The position numbers and the translations under genes are program-made. Below, piece after piece: positions 42,707-52,174 of a DNA stretch of 64,000 bases. Source of the DNA: Novosphingobium sp. EMRT-2. Lineage in GTDB: Bacteria > Pseudomonadota > Alphaproteobacteria > Sphingomonadales > Sphingomonadaceae. Under the pieces are notes generated by a model. That model was given only the letters and a program-made list of their open reading frames with translations, searched no databases and was not told the DNA's origin. The stretch covers positions 1-64,000 of the forward strand of contig NZ_CP039696.1 in the NCBI RefSeq assembly GCF_005145025.1, read 5' to 3'. Position 1 is the stretch's first letter. Every line of letters starts with the position of its first letter.

Positions 42707-42958
42707 TTAGTCGGCGCTGCGCGCTGCCGCGATCAATTCGCCGCGTCCCGTGGCGATCGGCTCCGCGTCACCCTCAAGCCCTTCCTCGGCCTCGCGCGCG
42801 TCATCCTCGCTCATGGCGTCCTCGACAAAGGCCCCTGCCCTCTCCGCCTCCTCTGGATCGAACTCGACAACCGCACCGGGAATCTCGGCATCGGCAAGTT
42901 TGCGCGTCACCAGCTCGTCAAGAGTGGGCACGTCCTGTCCGTTGGGCTGATCCGTCAT
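42707..42958 (-). CDS. traD: TraD-like conjugal transfer protein
   Basis: 83 residues, strongly acidic: [53 protein letters not shown]. Composition and position between traE and traC match IncP TraD. ATG 42958 overlaps the traE stop. Biochemical role unknown in the family. Confidence 0.6.
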   Translation of the reverse strand: MTDQPNGQDVPTLDELVTRKLADAEIPGAVVEFDPEEAERAGAFVEDAMSEDDAREAEEGLEGDAEPIATGRGELIAAARSAD

Positions 42959-45135
42959 GCTCGTTCTCCTTTGCTGAAATCGGGCTGTCCCTTGTTATCG
43001 AAATAGGTCTGCTTGCAGCCGGGATAGGCGCTGCAACTCCACCAGAAGGCCCCCTTCTTTTTCGCGGAAGGACGCCGCACAAGGCCAGCGCCGCACGCAT
43101 GGCATTTGTGCTGCTGCGACGGCGCAGGCGCGGAAGCCTTCACCAGCTCCGGCTTGCCCGCCTTGTCATTGGCGGTGAATTTGCAGCCGTCGGCATATCC
43201 GGTGCAGGACCAAAAATAGCCCTTGCTGCCTTTGATCCGGCGCAACGGCTTGGAGCATGAGGGACAGGGCGGCGCGTCGATCGCTATGGCAAGGCCCTGC
43301 TCCTTCACGCGCGCGACCTCACGGCCGACATAATCGGCCAGTCCGCGAACGAATGTCATGGAATCGCTCTTGCCCTCGGCAATGGCCCGCTGCTGTTCGT
43401 GCCAAATGGCGGTCATGTCAGGGAATTTCGCCTGATCCGGCAAGGCGTCGTAGAACGCACGCGCCTGCGGGGAACTGACGATATTCTTGCCCTTCTCGAC
43501 CAAAAATCCGCGCTCGAAAAGCGTGGCTATGATGCTGTCGCGGGTCGCCGGGGTGCCGATGCCACCATGCTCGCCCGCCTTCCCCTTGTCCTTCTCGATC
43601 AGGAGCTTTCTAAGCCGCTCGTCCCGCACATATTTTGCCACCCGCGTTAGGTCGGTCAAAAGCGTGGCCATCGTGTAGAGCGGCTTGGGCTTGGTTTCCT
43701 GCTGGTCGGCGCTGGCCGAAAGACATTGCCCGGTCATGCCCTGCGCGATCGAACGCAAGTCGGCGGCAAGGGTGTCCTCGTCCTCGGCAATGTCCTCATT
43801 GCCCACATCGTTCTTATAGAGGACCGTCCACCCCGGCTTGGTCACAACCTTGCCGCGTGCGGCGAAGGTATGGCCTGCAACCTCGATCTCGATTTCGGTC
43901 TGGTCATAGTGATTGGCGGGCCAGAACTGCGCAACATAGGCGCGCGCGATCAGCATATAGATTCGCTGCTCTGGCTCCGTCAGCGCGGAAAAGTCGGCGG
44001 TGGCTTCGGTCGGGATGATCGCGTGATGCGCCGATACCTTTTGCGAGTTGAAGGCCCGGCTTTTGATCGCCGGGTCCGCGCGCTGCGCGATCGCGGCCAG
44101 CATGGGGACTGTCGCGGCGATCGCCGCCAGAACGCCGGGGGCGTCGGCGTGCTGCTCATCGCTCAAATATTCGCTATCGCTGCGGTTGTAGGTGATAAGC
44201 CGGTGTTTCTCGCGCAACGCCTGCGTAATGTCCTTCACCTGATTTGGCTTGTAGCCAAACTTGCGCGCGGCATCGGTTTGCAGCTTCAAGAGATTGTAGG
44301 GCAACGGCGGCGCTGCCTCTTTCGCCGTTGTCTTCGCACTGGCGATGCGTGCCGGTTGCCCCTGCACCGCCCCCGCTATCGCGGCGGCAAAATTGCGGTC
44401 GATCAGACGGCGCTGCTCGTCAACCGGGTCGCCGTCCTTGATCTGATAGCGGGCGGGGAAGGTCTGCCCGGCAAATCCGAACTGGCCCGATACCGTGTAA
44501 TAATAGCTCTTGGTGTGCGCCTCAAAATCGCGGTCACGCCGCACCACAAGGCCCAAGATCGGGGTTTGCACGCGGCCGACGCTAAGGACGCCCTGAAACC
44601 CGCGTGCCTGCGCCGCAAGGGTATAGGCGCGCGTCATGTTCACGCCATAAAGCAAATCTCCGACGCTACGGGCTTCGGCCGATGCGGACAGCCCGGCAAA
44701 TTCGCAGTTGTCCCGCATAGTGGCCAAGGCCCGCTGCACAACCTTTAGGTTGTTGTCATTGATTAGCAGCCGTTGGACCGGCAACCGGCTTCCGGCCCAT
44801 TGCAGAATCTCGTCAACGATAAGCTGGCCTTCATCATCGGGGTCGCCCGCGTGAATGACGCTCTGCGCCGATTTGAGCAATTTGCCGATGGTGCGGAGCT
44901 GGCCGCCAGTCTTGGCAACTGGCCGCTTCTCCCACGGGATGAAGCTGATCGGCAACGCCTCCATGCTCCACGGGTCTTGCGGGTCCACCAGCTCAAGCAT
45001 GTGGCCGATTGCCCATGTCACATAATGACGGCCGCAATCTATGAAGCCATCTTGCCGCTTCCCTCCCCCAAGGCCCTCGGCAATGGCCCGCGCCAATTCG
45101 GGCTTTTCAGCAATGACGATGATTTCTCCGCTCAT
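42955..45135 (-). CDS. traE: TraE-like type IA topoisomerase (topoisomerase III)
   Basis: 726 residues. Toprim [18 protein letters not shown], core [17 protein letters not shown], nucleophile Tyr region [17 protein letters not shown], where the usual Pro-Arg is replaced by Asn-Arg. C-terminal zinc fingers include [11 protein letters not shown] and [13 protein letters not shown]. It would untangle plasmid DNA during transfer or replication. Same place and size as RK2 traE. Confidence 0.9.
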   Translation of the reverse strand: MSGEIIVIAEKPELARAIAEGLGGGKRQDGFIDCGRHYVTWAIGHMLELVDPQDPWSMEALPISFIPWEKRPVAKTGGQLRTIGKLLKSAQSVIHAGDPDDEGQLIVDEILQWAGSRLPVQRLLINDNNLKVVQRALATMRDNCEFAGLSASAEARSVGDLLYGVNMTRAYTLAAQARGFQGVLSVGRVQTPILGLVVRRDRDFEAHTKSYYYTVSGQFGFAGQTFPARYQIKDGDPVDEQRRLIDRNFAAAIAGAVQGQPARIASAKTTAKEAAPPLPYNLLKLQTDAARKFGYKPNQVKDITQALREKHRLITYNRSDSEYLSDEQHADAPGVLAAIAATVPMLAAIAQRADPAIKSRAFNSQKVSAHHAIIPTEATADFSALTEPEQRIYMLIARAYVAQFWPANHYDQTEIEIEVAGHTFAARGKVVTKPGWTVLYKNDVGNEDIAEDEDTLAADLRSIAQGMTGQCLSASADQQETKPKPLYTMATLLTDLTRVAKYVRDERLRKLLIEKDKGKAGEHGGIGTPATRDSIIATLFERGFLVEKGKNIVSSPQARAFYDALPDQAKFPDMTAIWHEQQRAIAEGKSDSMTFVRGLADYVGREVARVKEQGLAIAIDAPPCPSCSKPLRRIKGSKGYFWSCTGYADGCKFTANDKAGKPELVKASAPAPSQQHKCHACGAGLVRRPSAKKKGAFWWSCSAYPGCKQTYFDNKGQPDFSKGERA

Positions 45136-45139
45136 GCCA

Positions 45140-45673
45140 TCACCACGTCACAACGGGTTTGAGGGGAGCGGTCACTTGGCGCGCGCTGATCGGCCCGAAA
45201 TAGCGGGCATCAAACGACGCCGCGCTATCGCCAAGCACAAGGATTTCCCCTTCGCCAAGCGTCCAATCGGTAGCGAGCTGGGGCAAGGGCCGCCCTGCCC
45301 CATCGGCAAGCTGGGGCGCGCTGTAGGGCACTAGGCGGCCGTTGATCCGCACGCCCTCCCGGCCAATCTCTACGCGGTCGCCTTTAGCGGCTAAAATCCG
45401 CTTCAACATTTCATAGCTGCCGCTGGGGCAGTCGCCGGGTTCGATGTAGCGCCTACGCAACGCCTCCAAAAAGGGCGGCGCTGCGGGCGGACAGAACGCC
45501 ACAAGGTCGCCTTTTTGCGCGGTGCCACCTGTCGCCCGATAGATGCCTACCGGGATGCTCGGCGTAGCATTGAAGCGGAATCCCGCCGCCTTCGCGCCAA
45601 GCATGGCGAGCATGGCCCCGGCCACGCCGCAAACTGCATAGCGGCTGATCTTGGCGAAGCTCGGCCGCTTCAT
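45140..45673 (-). CDS. traF: TraF-like S26 peptidase for pilin maturation
   Basis: 177 residues. N-terminal membrane segment (VCGVAGAMLAMLGAKAAGF), catalytic Ser39 in TPSIPVGIYR and Lys91 in MLKRILAAKGDRVE, then LVLGDSAASFDARYFGPIS. In RK2, TraF trims and cyclises the TrbC pilin, and TrbC is encoded at 59957. ATG 45673 overlaps traG stop. A KorB operator (45383-45395) lies inside the coding sequence. Confidence 0.9.
   Translation of the reverse strand: MKRPSFAKISRYAVCGVAGAMLAMLGAKAAGFRFNATPSIPVGIYRATGGTAQKGDLVAFCPPAAPPFLEALRRRYIEPGDCPSGSYEMLKRILAAKGDRVEIGREGVRINGRLVPYSAPQLADGAGRPLPQLATDWTLGEGEILVLGDSAASFDARYFGPISARQVTAPLKPVVTW
45383..45395. promoter_or_regulatory. KorB-type operator inside traF
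   Basis: TTTAGCGGCTAAA, a perfect match to the RK2 O_B consensus TTTAGCSGCTAAA. It encodes the LAAK segment of TraF. Intragenic O_B sites also occur in RK2. Confidence 0.75.
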
Positions 45674-47562
45674 AGCTTGATCCTCCGGCCAGATTCGGGC
45701 GGCTTGGGCGCTTGGTTGGCCCGGATCGTGTCGCTCCGATCCGGTGCGGGAACCTGCGCGCGCGCGAGGAATATCGGGTCTTCAAAATAGAGCGGCTGAC
45801 GGCCGTAGATCATGGGGTAGCCCGCGACATAAATCAGCATGTCGCCCGCCTCGGTAATGTCGCCGTCCCCGTTCTTCTTCGGCCCCGGCATCCTCTGGCA
45901 CTCATCAGGCGTCAAAAGCGGGCGTTGGGTTTCCTGCACCGTCTTGGACACGGTGCCGCCAAAGAAGCCCCCTCCCCCGCGTCCGGTGCTTTTGGTGATT
46001 TGCTCTTTAAGAACGGTGGTCTGCCCTGTGAGCTTGGAAAGATGCTCGGCCGTCTCAAGACGGTTCGGCGGATAGGCGTTCTGAATATGGGTGTTGGAAG
46101 TTATCAGCTCATCCGGCCCATAGCCTGTTTCGCGGCTCCTAAGCTGGTTGGTGTCCTGACAAATCAGGTAGAATTTGAGGCCATAGCCAGCAGCGAACGC
46201 CAAAGATTCCTGAATGATTTCGAGTTTCCCAAGGCTGGGAAACTCATCAATCATAAAGAGCGCGCGATGCTTGTAGCTCGGCACTACCCGGCCCTCATCG
46301 AACTCCTGTTTGGGGGCGAGGATACGCACCATCATGTTGAGCATGATGCGGACAAGCGGGCGCAGCCGGTCCTTATCCGTGGGCTGGGTGATGATGTAGA
46401 GGCTAACCGGCTTCTCGCTGTTCATCAGGTCACGAATGAGAAAATCGGAAGCGGCGGTGTTGGTCGCCACAACCGGGTCACGATACAACTCGATGTAGCT
46501 CTTGGCGGTGGACAGGACTGATCCCGCTTCGTCGTCGGGGCGGTCGAGCTGATCGCGCGCGGCGCGGCCGACAACGGGATGATTTTTCCCTCCCGGCAAA
46601 TGGCCGAATGTCACCATCTCCTCCCAAAGCTCCTGAACGGGTCGCGTCGGGTCGGACATTAAGGCGTCAACCTCGGCCATCGTCGCCGGGTTGCCGCCAT
46701 GCTTGGCCTTGTAGATCGCGTGCAGAATGACGCCCACGAAAAGCGCCCGCGAAGTCTTTTGCCAGTGACTTTCCAGCCCCTTCCCGTCCGGGTCCACTAT
46801 CAGCGTTGCGAGGTTCTGAACGTCTGCAATCTCGTTGTCGGTGCCGATCCTGATTTCATCCAGCGGATTCCAGCGGGCGCTCCCGCGCGAGCTGGCCGGT
46901 TCAAACCGCATGACGATCTGGTTAGCGTGCTTCTTCCGCCAACCGGCTGTCAGCGCCCATAGCTCGCCCTTCAAATCGGTGATGACGGCGCTATGCGGCC
47001 ATGAAAGCAGCGTAGGGATGACAAGGCCCACGCCCTTGCCCGATCGCGTCGGGGCATAGGTAAGGCAATGCTCCGGGCCGGAATGTCGCAAATAGACGGT
47101 CTTCCCGTCCTTCTGCACATACGAGCCGATATAGACCCCATCGTTATCAACGAGACCGGCGGCGCGAATGTCGTCCATGTCGGCCCAGCGCGCCGATCCG
47201 TGCAGATAGGCATTGCCCTTCCCGGCGTTCGATTTCGCCAGCTTAACGGCGGCCGTTATCAGGACGCCCACGCCGAAAACCACGGTGCCGACGCCCACGG
47301 CCTGCCCGAAGGCGGGTTTCAGCGCCGGAACCTCGCTCCATTTGCTGAACCATTGGAGGAAACGCCACGGGGCATATATGTGGCCCGCGTTCGGCCCCAA
47401 GGTCGCCTGATAGGCCATCTGGTGCGCGAACATCTGCGTTGCGCTCCATAAGCCTCCGAGAGCGGAACCGGAAACAAGAGCCGCCAACAGCGGGCGATTG
47501 CCGCCAGTCCGTCCGCGCTCCCGAACTTGCGGCCCTATGGCGGTGTTGCGCTTCTTTGCCAT
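45670..47562 (-). CDS. traG: TraG/VirD4-type coupling protein
   Basis: 630 residues. Two N-terminal membrane segments (LLAALVSGSALGGLWSATQM and GVGTVVFGVGVLITAAVKLA), Walker A YAPTRSGKGVGLV, Walker B HRALFMIDEFPSLG, and LICQDTNQLRSRETGYG. Hexameric ATPase that links the TraI relaxosome to the Trb secretion channel. Overlaps traF by 4 bases. Confidence 0.95.
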   Translation of the reverse strand: MAKKRNTAIGPQVRERGRTGGNRPLLAALVSGSALGGLWSATQMFAHQMAYQATLGPNAGHIYAPWRFLQWFSKWSEVPALKPAFGQAVGVGTVVFGVGVLITAAVKLAKSNAGKGNAYLHGSARWADMDDIRAAGLVDNDGVYIGSYVQKDGKTVYLRHSGPEHCLTYAPTRSGKGVGLVIPTLLSWPHSAVITDLKGELWALTAGWRKKHANQIVMRFEPASSRGSARWNPLDEIRIGTDNEIADVQNLATLIVDPDGKGLESHWQKTSRALFVGVILHAIYKAKHGGNPATMAEVDALMSDPTRPVQELWEEMVTFGHLPGGKNHPVVGRAARDQLDRPDDEAGSVLSTAKSYIELYRDPVVATNTAASDFLIRDLMNSEKPVSLYIITQPTDKDRLRPLVRIMLNMMVRILAPKQEFDEGRVVPSYKHRALFMIDEFPSLGKLEIIQESLAFAAGYGLKFYLICQDTNQLRSRETGYGPDELITSNTHIQNAYPPNRLETAEHLSKLTGQTTVLKEQITKSTGRGGGGFFGGTVSKTVQETQRPLLTPDECQRMPGPKKNGDGDITEAGDMLIYVAGYPMIYGRQPLYFEDPIFLARAQVPAPDRSDTIRANQAPKPPESGRRIKL

Positions 47563-47584
47563 GTCCTCGCCCTTCTCGCCGCCG

Positions 47585-49903
47585 TTACCGGCTGCGCCCC
47601 TTGCTTTTCACGGTGCCGTTGCTGGCAACGTCGATCGCCGCACCTACCGCCAGCTTGCCCGCGCGCGCGGCGCTGCGCGCATCCACGGGCAGCACAAGCA
47701 TGTCAGCGCCATCTTTTAGGAGTATCAATTTCTGCCCTTCGACTTGTCGCGTTCCGGCGTAAATCAGCGGTCCATGATCGCCAGTGAACAGCCGATGCGC
47801 GGGTATATCCATTCCAATGTGCCGCTTCGCATTGCGTTCGGCAATGTATTTATCCGCTGCGCGCAACTGATCTTCGGTCAGTCGCTCCCTATGGTCGCTC
47901 CGTCGCATAGGACGATCTGGCCCGGCTTTTTGGTCGTCCACGTCTGAATGAACATGACGCGGCAATAGCAAGCCACCTCGCTCGGCGTGCTGAACCACAC
48001 CGAGTTGGGACAGGTCGCGCAAATGACCTCGGCTTTCGGGCGGCGGTTTTCGTCCAATGCGGCCAATGTTGGGCTTAACGGCGCGCTCGCTGGCGGCCTC
48101 GGCTCCTCCGGCGCGAGAATGTCCATTTCTGGCGGGCTGTGCGGGGCCAGCGCCATCGGCGGAGGCGCTGGCTCCTCCGGCTGCGCGGCCGATTCCGGCG
48201 TCGGTTCCTGCGGCTCTGACGGCTCCGGGTCGGAATGTCCCATTTCGACCTGGTGCTGTGGTGCTGGCGTCTCGTCCAGCGCCATTGACGGCGTTTCGCC
48301 CAGCAACGCCAGCGCCGCCTCTATCTCCTCGTCCAGCGATTTGTCTGTCACGGTCGCGCTCCTCTTGCCTGATGGTCTGACGGCGGGCCTCTAGATCGGG
48401 GTCCGCGAATGTGATGGGCATGGCCGAACGGGCGGCGGCTTCCACCACAAGGGCCTTGAATTGATCGCTGCCGCTGATCGCGAGCCGATCGCCATAGCGT
48501 TCGTGCGCGAGCCGCAAGGCGGCAACAACGCCCTCGATCTGCGCCCCGCGCGAGACGTGAAGGCGCTGGCCATCATCGCGCACCGCTGCATTGGCCGTGC
48601 GATAGATAATCGTTCCCCGCTTCGTGATGTGGTCTTGCCGGATCGCTGCGGGATGGGCTGCGCTCGGCATGGCTGCAACATGCAAGGCGTCCTTGGGGGC
48701 GCTGCGCCGTCCCTCCCGCGCGCGCAGCGCCTCAAGGGCGGTCTGATCGCCCGCCTTCGCCTGCTCCTGTAGCCAATCGTTCCACCCGCGCCGGGTATTG
48801 CGGGCCGTGATGCGCTCCCGTTCGCACCCGTGGGCGGCAACAATCTTGTCGATCGCGGCCTTGGTGGATCGTGCCGCCAGTGCGTAATTGAGGCGCTTAA
48901 CAGCCGGGCCGCCACCTAGCAGCTTTATCGCCGCGCGCTTCGTCCTGCCGATGCGCTTCACCTGTTCAATCGCGGCGTGACGTTTGGCGGCCGCCTCGGC
49001 CAGCTCGTTCTTTCGACGGTCGGCCCGCGTGCCTTGCTGCGCGCGGTAGGCTGCGAATAGGGCGCTGGTGTCGATACGAGAAGGCAGGGGGCGCTTTTCG
49101 TAGGTCTGCCGGGCCTTCGATGCCCCTGCCCTGCCCTGCGCGTCCTGAAAGGCTCCCAAGCGTTTTTCGAGCGCCCCTTTTGACAGCTCGCGCGCGATCG
49201 AACTGGCCTTGATCGCTGTGCCGTCCATCGCCGCGAATATCAGGCCGTTACCCCGCGCCTGCACGGACAAGCCGAAGTCGGCCGCGATCTGGTGCAGCTC
49301 GGTCCAGCTCGCGGCGGCCTTCAAAGGTTCGGCGCAATTCCGCTGCGCCCAGCCTATCAGACTTTCCGTGCCCGCGATCTGCTCCATGTCCCCAGCGCGG
49401 TTCGCACCGCCGCGCTTCCGGCTTTCATGGTTGTCGCGCTCTAACCCATGCGCCGCTTCAAGCTGGGCGCACATGACGGCCAGCGTTTTGTAATCCCGCA
49501 ACGGCGTGTGGATGGTGTGCCGCGTGGGATGAACCTTGTTGATCGCCAGATGAATGTGCGTGTTGTCGGTGTCGTGATGAACGGCGCTAATGCGCTGATG
49601 CTCCGCATAACCCAGCGCGGCGCAAATCTTTTCCTCCACGTCGCGCAATACCTCCGCGCTCGGTGTCTCGCCGGGTCGGAAGGAAATTATCAGGTGGTAT
49701 GTCTTATCGGACGCGGCCCTCTGGTTCGCCGCCTGCACAAACATTGCATCTTGCGCCGCATCCTCTGGCGTCTGCCCTTGGCAATTGGTGATAGTCACCA
49801 AGCCTACCCGCTCATCACGCCCCTGCGCGCTTGTGATGTATCGCACTAACCCGCCAAAATCGCTTTTGGCGGTCGCCTTCATAGGGACGTGTTTTGCGAT
49901 CAT
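47585..49903 (-). CDS. traI: TraI relaxase (MOB-P type)
   Basis: 772 residues from ATG 49903 (MIAKHVPMKATAKSDFGGLV). Tyr22 in VRYITSAQG is the expected nucleophile, HLIISFRPGE the second motif, and HHDTDNTHIHLAINKV the metal-binding motif III, all as in RK2 TraI. It nicks oriT and remains on the 5' end. The C-terminal half is Ala/Gly/Arg-rich because it overlaps traH in another frame. A KorB site lies just upstream of the start, in the traJ 3' end. Confidence 0.95.
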   Translation of the reverse strand: MIAKHVPMKATAKSDFGGLVRYITSAQGRDERVGLVTITNCQGQTPEDAAQDAMFVQAANQRAASDKTYHLIISFRPGETPSAEVLRDVEEKICAALGYAEHQRISAVHHDTDNTHIHLAINKVHPTRHTIHTPLRDYKTLAVMCAQLEAAHGLERDNHESRKRGGANRAGDMEQIAGTESLIGWAQRNCAEPLKAAASWTELHQIAADFGLSVQARGNGLIFAAMDGTAIKASSIARELSKGALEKRLGAFQDAQGRAGASKARQTYEKRPLPSRIDTSALFAAYRAQQGTRADRRKNELAEAAAKRHAAIEQVKRIGRTKRAAIKLLGGGPAVKRLNYALAARSTKAAIDKIVAAHGCERERITARNTRRGWNDWLQEQAKAGDQTALEALRAREGRRSAPKDALHVAAMPSAAHPAAIRQDHITKRGTIIYRTANAAVRDDGQRLHVSRGAQIEGVVAALRLAHERYGDRLAISGSDQFKALVVEAAARSAMPITFADPDLEARRQTIRQEERDRDRQIAGRGDRGGAGVAGRNAVNGAGRDASTTAPGRNGTFRPGAVRAAGTDAGIGRAAGGASASADGAGPAQPARNGHSRAGGAEAASERAVKPNIGRIGRKPPPESRGHLRDLSQLGVVQHAERGGLLLPRHVHSDVDDQKAGPDRPMRRSDHRERLTEDQLRAADKYIAERNAKRHIGMDIPAHRLFTGDHGPLIYAGTRQVEGQKLILLKDGADMLVLPVDARSAARAGKLAVGAAIDVASNGTVKSKGRSR
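47878..48351 (-). CDS. traH: TraH-like protein encoded within traI in another frame
   Basis: 157 residues, acidic and proline-rich: MTDKSLDEEIEAALALLGET, then DPEPSEPQEPTPESAAQPEE, and a cysteine-bearing end ICATCPNSVWFSTPSEVACY with CDGATIGSD. RK2 also encodes traH inside traI in a different frame; the protein stabilises the relaxosome. The conserved-looking CxxC and CYCRVM segments argue against a chance open frame. Confidence 0.7.
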   Translation of the reverse strand: MTDKSLDEEIEAALALLGETPSMALDETPAPQHQVEMGHSDPEPSEPQEPTPESAAQPEEPAPPPMALAPHSPPEMDILAPEEPRPPASAPLSPTLAALDENRRPKAEVICATCPNSVWFSTPSEVACYCRVMFIQTWTTKKPGQIVLCDGATIGSD

Positions 49904-49918
49904 CCGTGCGGCCCTTTT

Positions 49919-49931
49919 TTTAGCCGCTAAA
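49919..49931. promoter_or_regulatory. KorB-type operator between traJ and traI
   Basis: TTTAGCCGCTAAA spans the last codons and stop of traJ (protein end DFSG) and lies 16 bases before the traI start codon. Confidence 0.8.
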
Positions 49932-50306
49932 ATCTTGCCGGGACCGCAAGAGCTTTCGGATGATGGAGGAAAGCTCCTCCTGATTGGCCTCAATCTTGGA
50001 CAGCACGCCGCGAATGATGCCCTGCATCCGTTCGGGTGCCATTTCCTCCAACTTGGCGTCGTCGGTAAGCCAGAGCTTCAACAGACCGCCAAGACGCCCA
50101 AGGTCGCCATTGACGCGCACCAGCTCGCGGCCCTGTTCAATGTCGATCATGGGGCGCGGTTGATGCCCTAGCCCAAGGACGCGCAAGTAGGCCGACGCAC
50201 TCAACCCGCTGGCCTTCGCAGCGGCTTCAATCGCCTCCTTGTCCTCTGCGCTGCACCATATTTTGACGTGGTGCCGCTCCCGCTTGGCCTTGGGCTTGTC
50301 GTTCAA
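49920..50306 (-). CDS. traJ: TraJ oriT-recognition protein
   Basis: 128 residues from a TTG at 50306 preceded by GGGGAG. Ribbon-helix-helix-like start KRERHHVKIWCSAEDKEAIE, AAAKASGLSASAYLRVLGLG, and the signature RVNGDLGRLGGLLKLWLTDD almost as in RK2 TraJ. It binds the inverted repeat beside nic and recruits TraI. An ORF extension upstream crosses oriT and is not used. Confidence 0.9.
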   Translation of the reverse strand: MNDKPKAKRERHHVKIWCSAEDKEAIEAAAKASGLSASAYLRVLGLGHQPRPMIDIEQGRELVRVNGDLGRLGGLLKLWLTDDAKLEEMAPERMQGIIRGVLSKIEANQEELSSIIRKLLRSRQDFSG

Positions 50307-50333
50307 ATCACTCCCCTTCGTTGCGGTAGCGAC

Positions 50334-50440
50334 GGCCTCGCAGAGCAGGATTCCCGTTGAGCGCCCCCGGCGCGAATAAGGGAGAGTAATGGGGGTGTCC
50401 GCGCTTGCGTGGATGCCTCCATTACCTATCCTGCCCCGTC
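50334..50440 (+). other. oriT: Origin of transfer (oriT), IncP type
   Basis: CGCAGAGCAGGATTCCCGTT at 50341 onward matches the RK2 oriT border as I know it. An inverted repeat (GTAATGG...CCATTAC, about 50390-50424) is the TraJ-binding site, followed by ACCTATCCTGCCCC. By comparison with RK2, nic lies between 50433 (G) and 50434 (C). It lies between divergent traJ and traK, as in RK2. Confidence 0.9.
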
Positions 50441-50627
50441 TTCGACGTTCAAACACCAGATAATAATAGGCTCTATATCGTTCACCCTCGAAAATATCTA
50501 GCCGGGCAGGCCGTAATCTGCCAAAAACAACCGATATAGCGTGAATAAGCCGGTATGGAGCCGGTTTCGCGCCGTTTTGAGAATGATTTAGAGCCGATAG
50601 GCGCGCTGCAAATTAGCGGGGCTGGGA

Positions 50628-50996
50628 ATGAGCGAGAACAAGAAGCCTTTCACGGAACGACTGCGGGAACGGGCGGCAACGAGGGAGCCGGGGGGCAAAA
50701 ACCGCAACCTCGCCCAATTCCTCGCCGCTCGATCAGACATTGACGCGGCCATTGCGGAAGGCTGGCCGCTGCGGGGGATTTGGGAGCTGCTGACCGAAGA
50801 AGGCCGCATTGGCTTCGGCTATCCGTGGTTCGTCAAATTCGTTCGCCGGTATCGCGCGCCCGCGACTGCCGAACCGCCCAAGGCAGCGCCAGCGCCGCCC
50901 TCCCCTTCCCCATCGGCCGACGCTGATCCGCCGCCCCGGCCCAAGCCGACGCGCTTCAATCACCCCGCCACCCCGAAGAAGGAAGATTTGATATGA
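50628..50996 (+). CDS. traK: TraK oriT-binding protein
   Basis: 122 residues. MSENKKPFTERLRERAATRE, then NLAQFLAARSDIDAAIAEGW and GFGYPWFVKFVRRYR, like RK2 TraK, which wraps oriT DNA. The C-terminal 40 residues are proline-rich and basic. ATG 50628 after GGGG; stop overlaps traL (ATGA). Confidence 0.85.
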   Translation: MSENKKPFTERLRERAATREPGGKNRNLAQFLAARSDIDAAIAEGWPLRGIWELLTEEGRIGFGYPWFVKFVRRYRAPATAEPPKAAPAPPSPSPSADADPPPRPKPTRFNHPATPKKEDLI

Positions 50997-51718
50997 GCAA
51001 CGTCCACATAGTTTTGCAGGGCAAGGGTGGCGTGGGCAAATCGCTCGCCGCGTCGATGCTGGCGCAATATCTGGTGAAGCGCGGTGAAAGTCCCCTCTGC
51101 ATTGATACCGATCCGATCAACGCCACCCTCGCCGGGTTCCAGTCCCTCAACGTCTCCAAGGTCGAGCTGCTGGAGAATGGCGACATCAACCCGCGCAAGT
51201 TCGACGCGATGATGGAAATGATCGCCGGTTCCAAGGAATCGGTGGTCATTGACAGCGGCGCGAGCAGCTACAGCGCCTTGTCCTCCTATATGTTCGACAA
51301 CGGCGCGCCGGAAGTGATTGCCGATCTGGGTCATAAGCTGATCCTGCATACCATCGTCGTAGGCGGCCAAGCCCTGATTGACACGCTTCAAGGTTTTGCC
51401 TCGGTAGCCGATGCCTTCCCCGATCCGGCTGCAATCGTCGTGTGGCTTAACCCCTATCATGGTCCGGTAGAGGCAGAGGGCAAGAGCTTTGAACAGCTCA
51501 AAGCCTACCGGGAGCTAAAGGACCGCGTGGCCGCGATCGTCACCCTGCCCGATCTGAGAAAGGAAACCTTCGGGGCGGACGTGCGGGACATGCTGGCAGC
51601 TCGCAAGACCTTTGAGGAGGCGCTGGGCGACGGCGACATACCCTTGATGCAGCGTCACCGCCTCGGCCGCGTTCGTGATGCCGTCTTTGCTGAACTCGAT
51701 AAGGCCAAGGTTGTCTGA
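50993..51718 (+). CDS. traL: TraL, ParA-like P-loop protein
   Basis: 241 residues. Deviant Walker A QGKGGVGKSLAA (10-17), ESVVIDSGASSY as Walker B-like. IncP TraL is a ParA/MinD-fold ATPase of the relaxosome operon. ATGA overlaps on both sides. Confidence 0.85.
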   Translation: MSNVHIVLQGKGGVGKSLAASMLAQYLVKRGESPLCIDTDPINATLAGFQSLNVSKVELLENGDINPRKFDAMMEMIAGSKESVVIDSGASSYSALSSYMFDNGAPEVIADLGHKLILHTIVVGGQALIDTLQGFASVADAFPDPAAIVVWLNPYHGPVEAEGKSFEQLKAYRELKDRVAAIVTLPDLRKETFGADVRDMLAARKTFEEALGDGDIPLMQRHRLGRVRDAVFAELDKAKVV

Positions 51719-52158
51719 TGGCCGATCACGAAAAAATCGCGGCGTTGATCGCGGAAATCTCGCGCCAGAACGGGGTAACGCTGGCCCCTGATGATCCCTT
51801 GATGATCCTCCAAACCATCAATGCGATGTTGCTGGGCGAAAGCGCGGATGCGCAGGAAGAACAGCTACGCGCCTTCAAAAGCGAGCTGGAAGAAATGAGC
51901 AATCGCTGGTCGATCGCCATCACCGACAAGGCGGAATCGGTGCTGAACGCGGCGCTGGATGCCTCGGAAGCGGCCATGACAGAACGCATGGAAGCCGCCG
52001 CCAAGGCAATCATCAAGGAAGTCGGGGAACATATCGGGACAGGGCTGCAAAAGCCCCTGAACGATGGCCGCGCCGTCGCCAACCGCAATCTCCTAGCCTC
52101 CGGCCTGACGCTGTTCGCCGCGTTGGTCGTGCTGGCTGCGGCGCTGTTCCACCATTGA
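51718..52158 (+). CDS. traM: TraM conjugal transfer protein
   Basis: 146 residues. Helical body (EEQLRAFKSELEEMSNRWSI) and one C-terminal membrane anchor ASGLTLFAALVVLAAALFHH. Same size and order as RK2 TraM, which increases transfer frequency. ATG overlaps the traL stop. Convergent with the coiled-coil gene. Confidence 0.8.
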   Translation: MADHEKIAALIAEISRQNGVTLAPDDPLMILQTINAMLLGESADAQEEQLRAFKSELEEMSNRWSIAITDKAESVLNAALDASEAAMTERMEAAAKAIIKEVGEHIGTGLQKPLNDGRAVANRNLLASGLTLFAALVVLAAALFHH

Positions 52159-52174
52159 TCGGGGTAGCGGCGAT

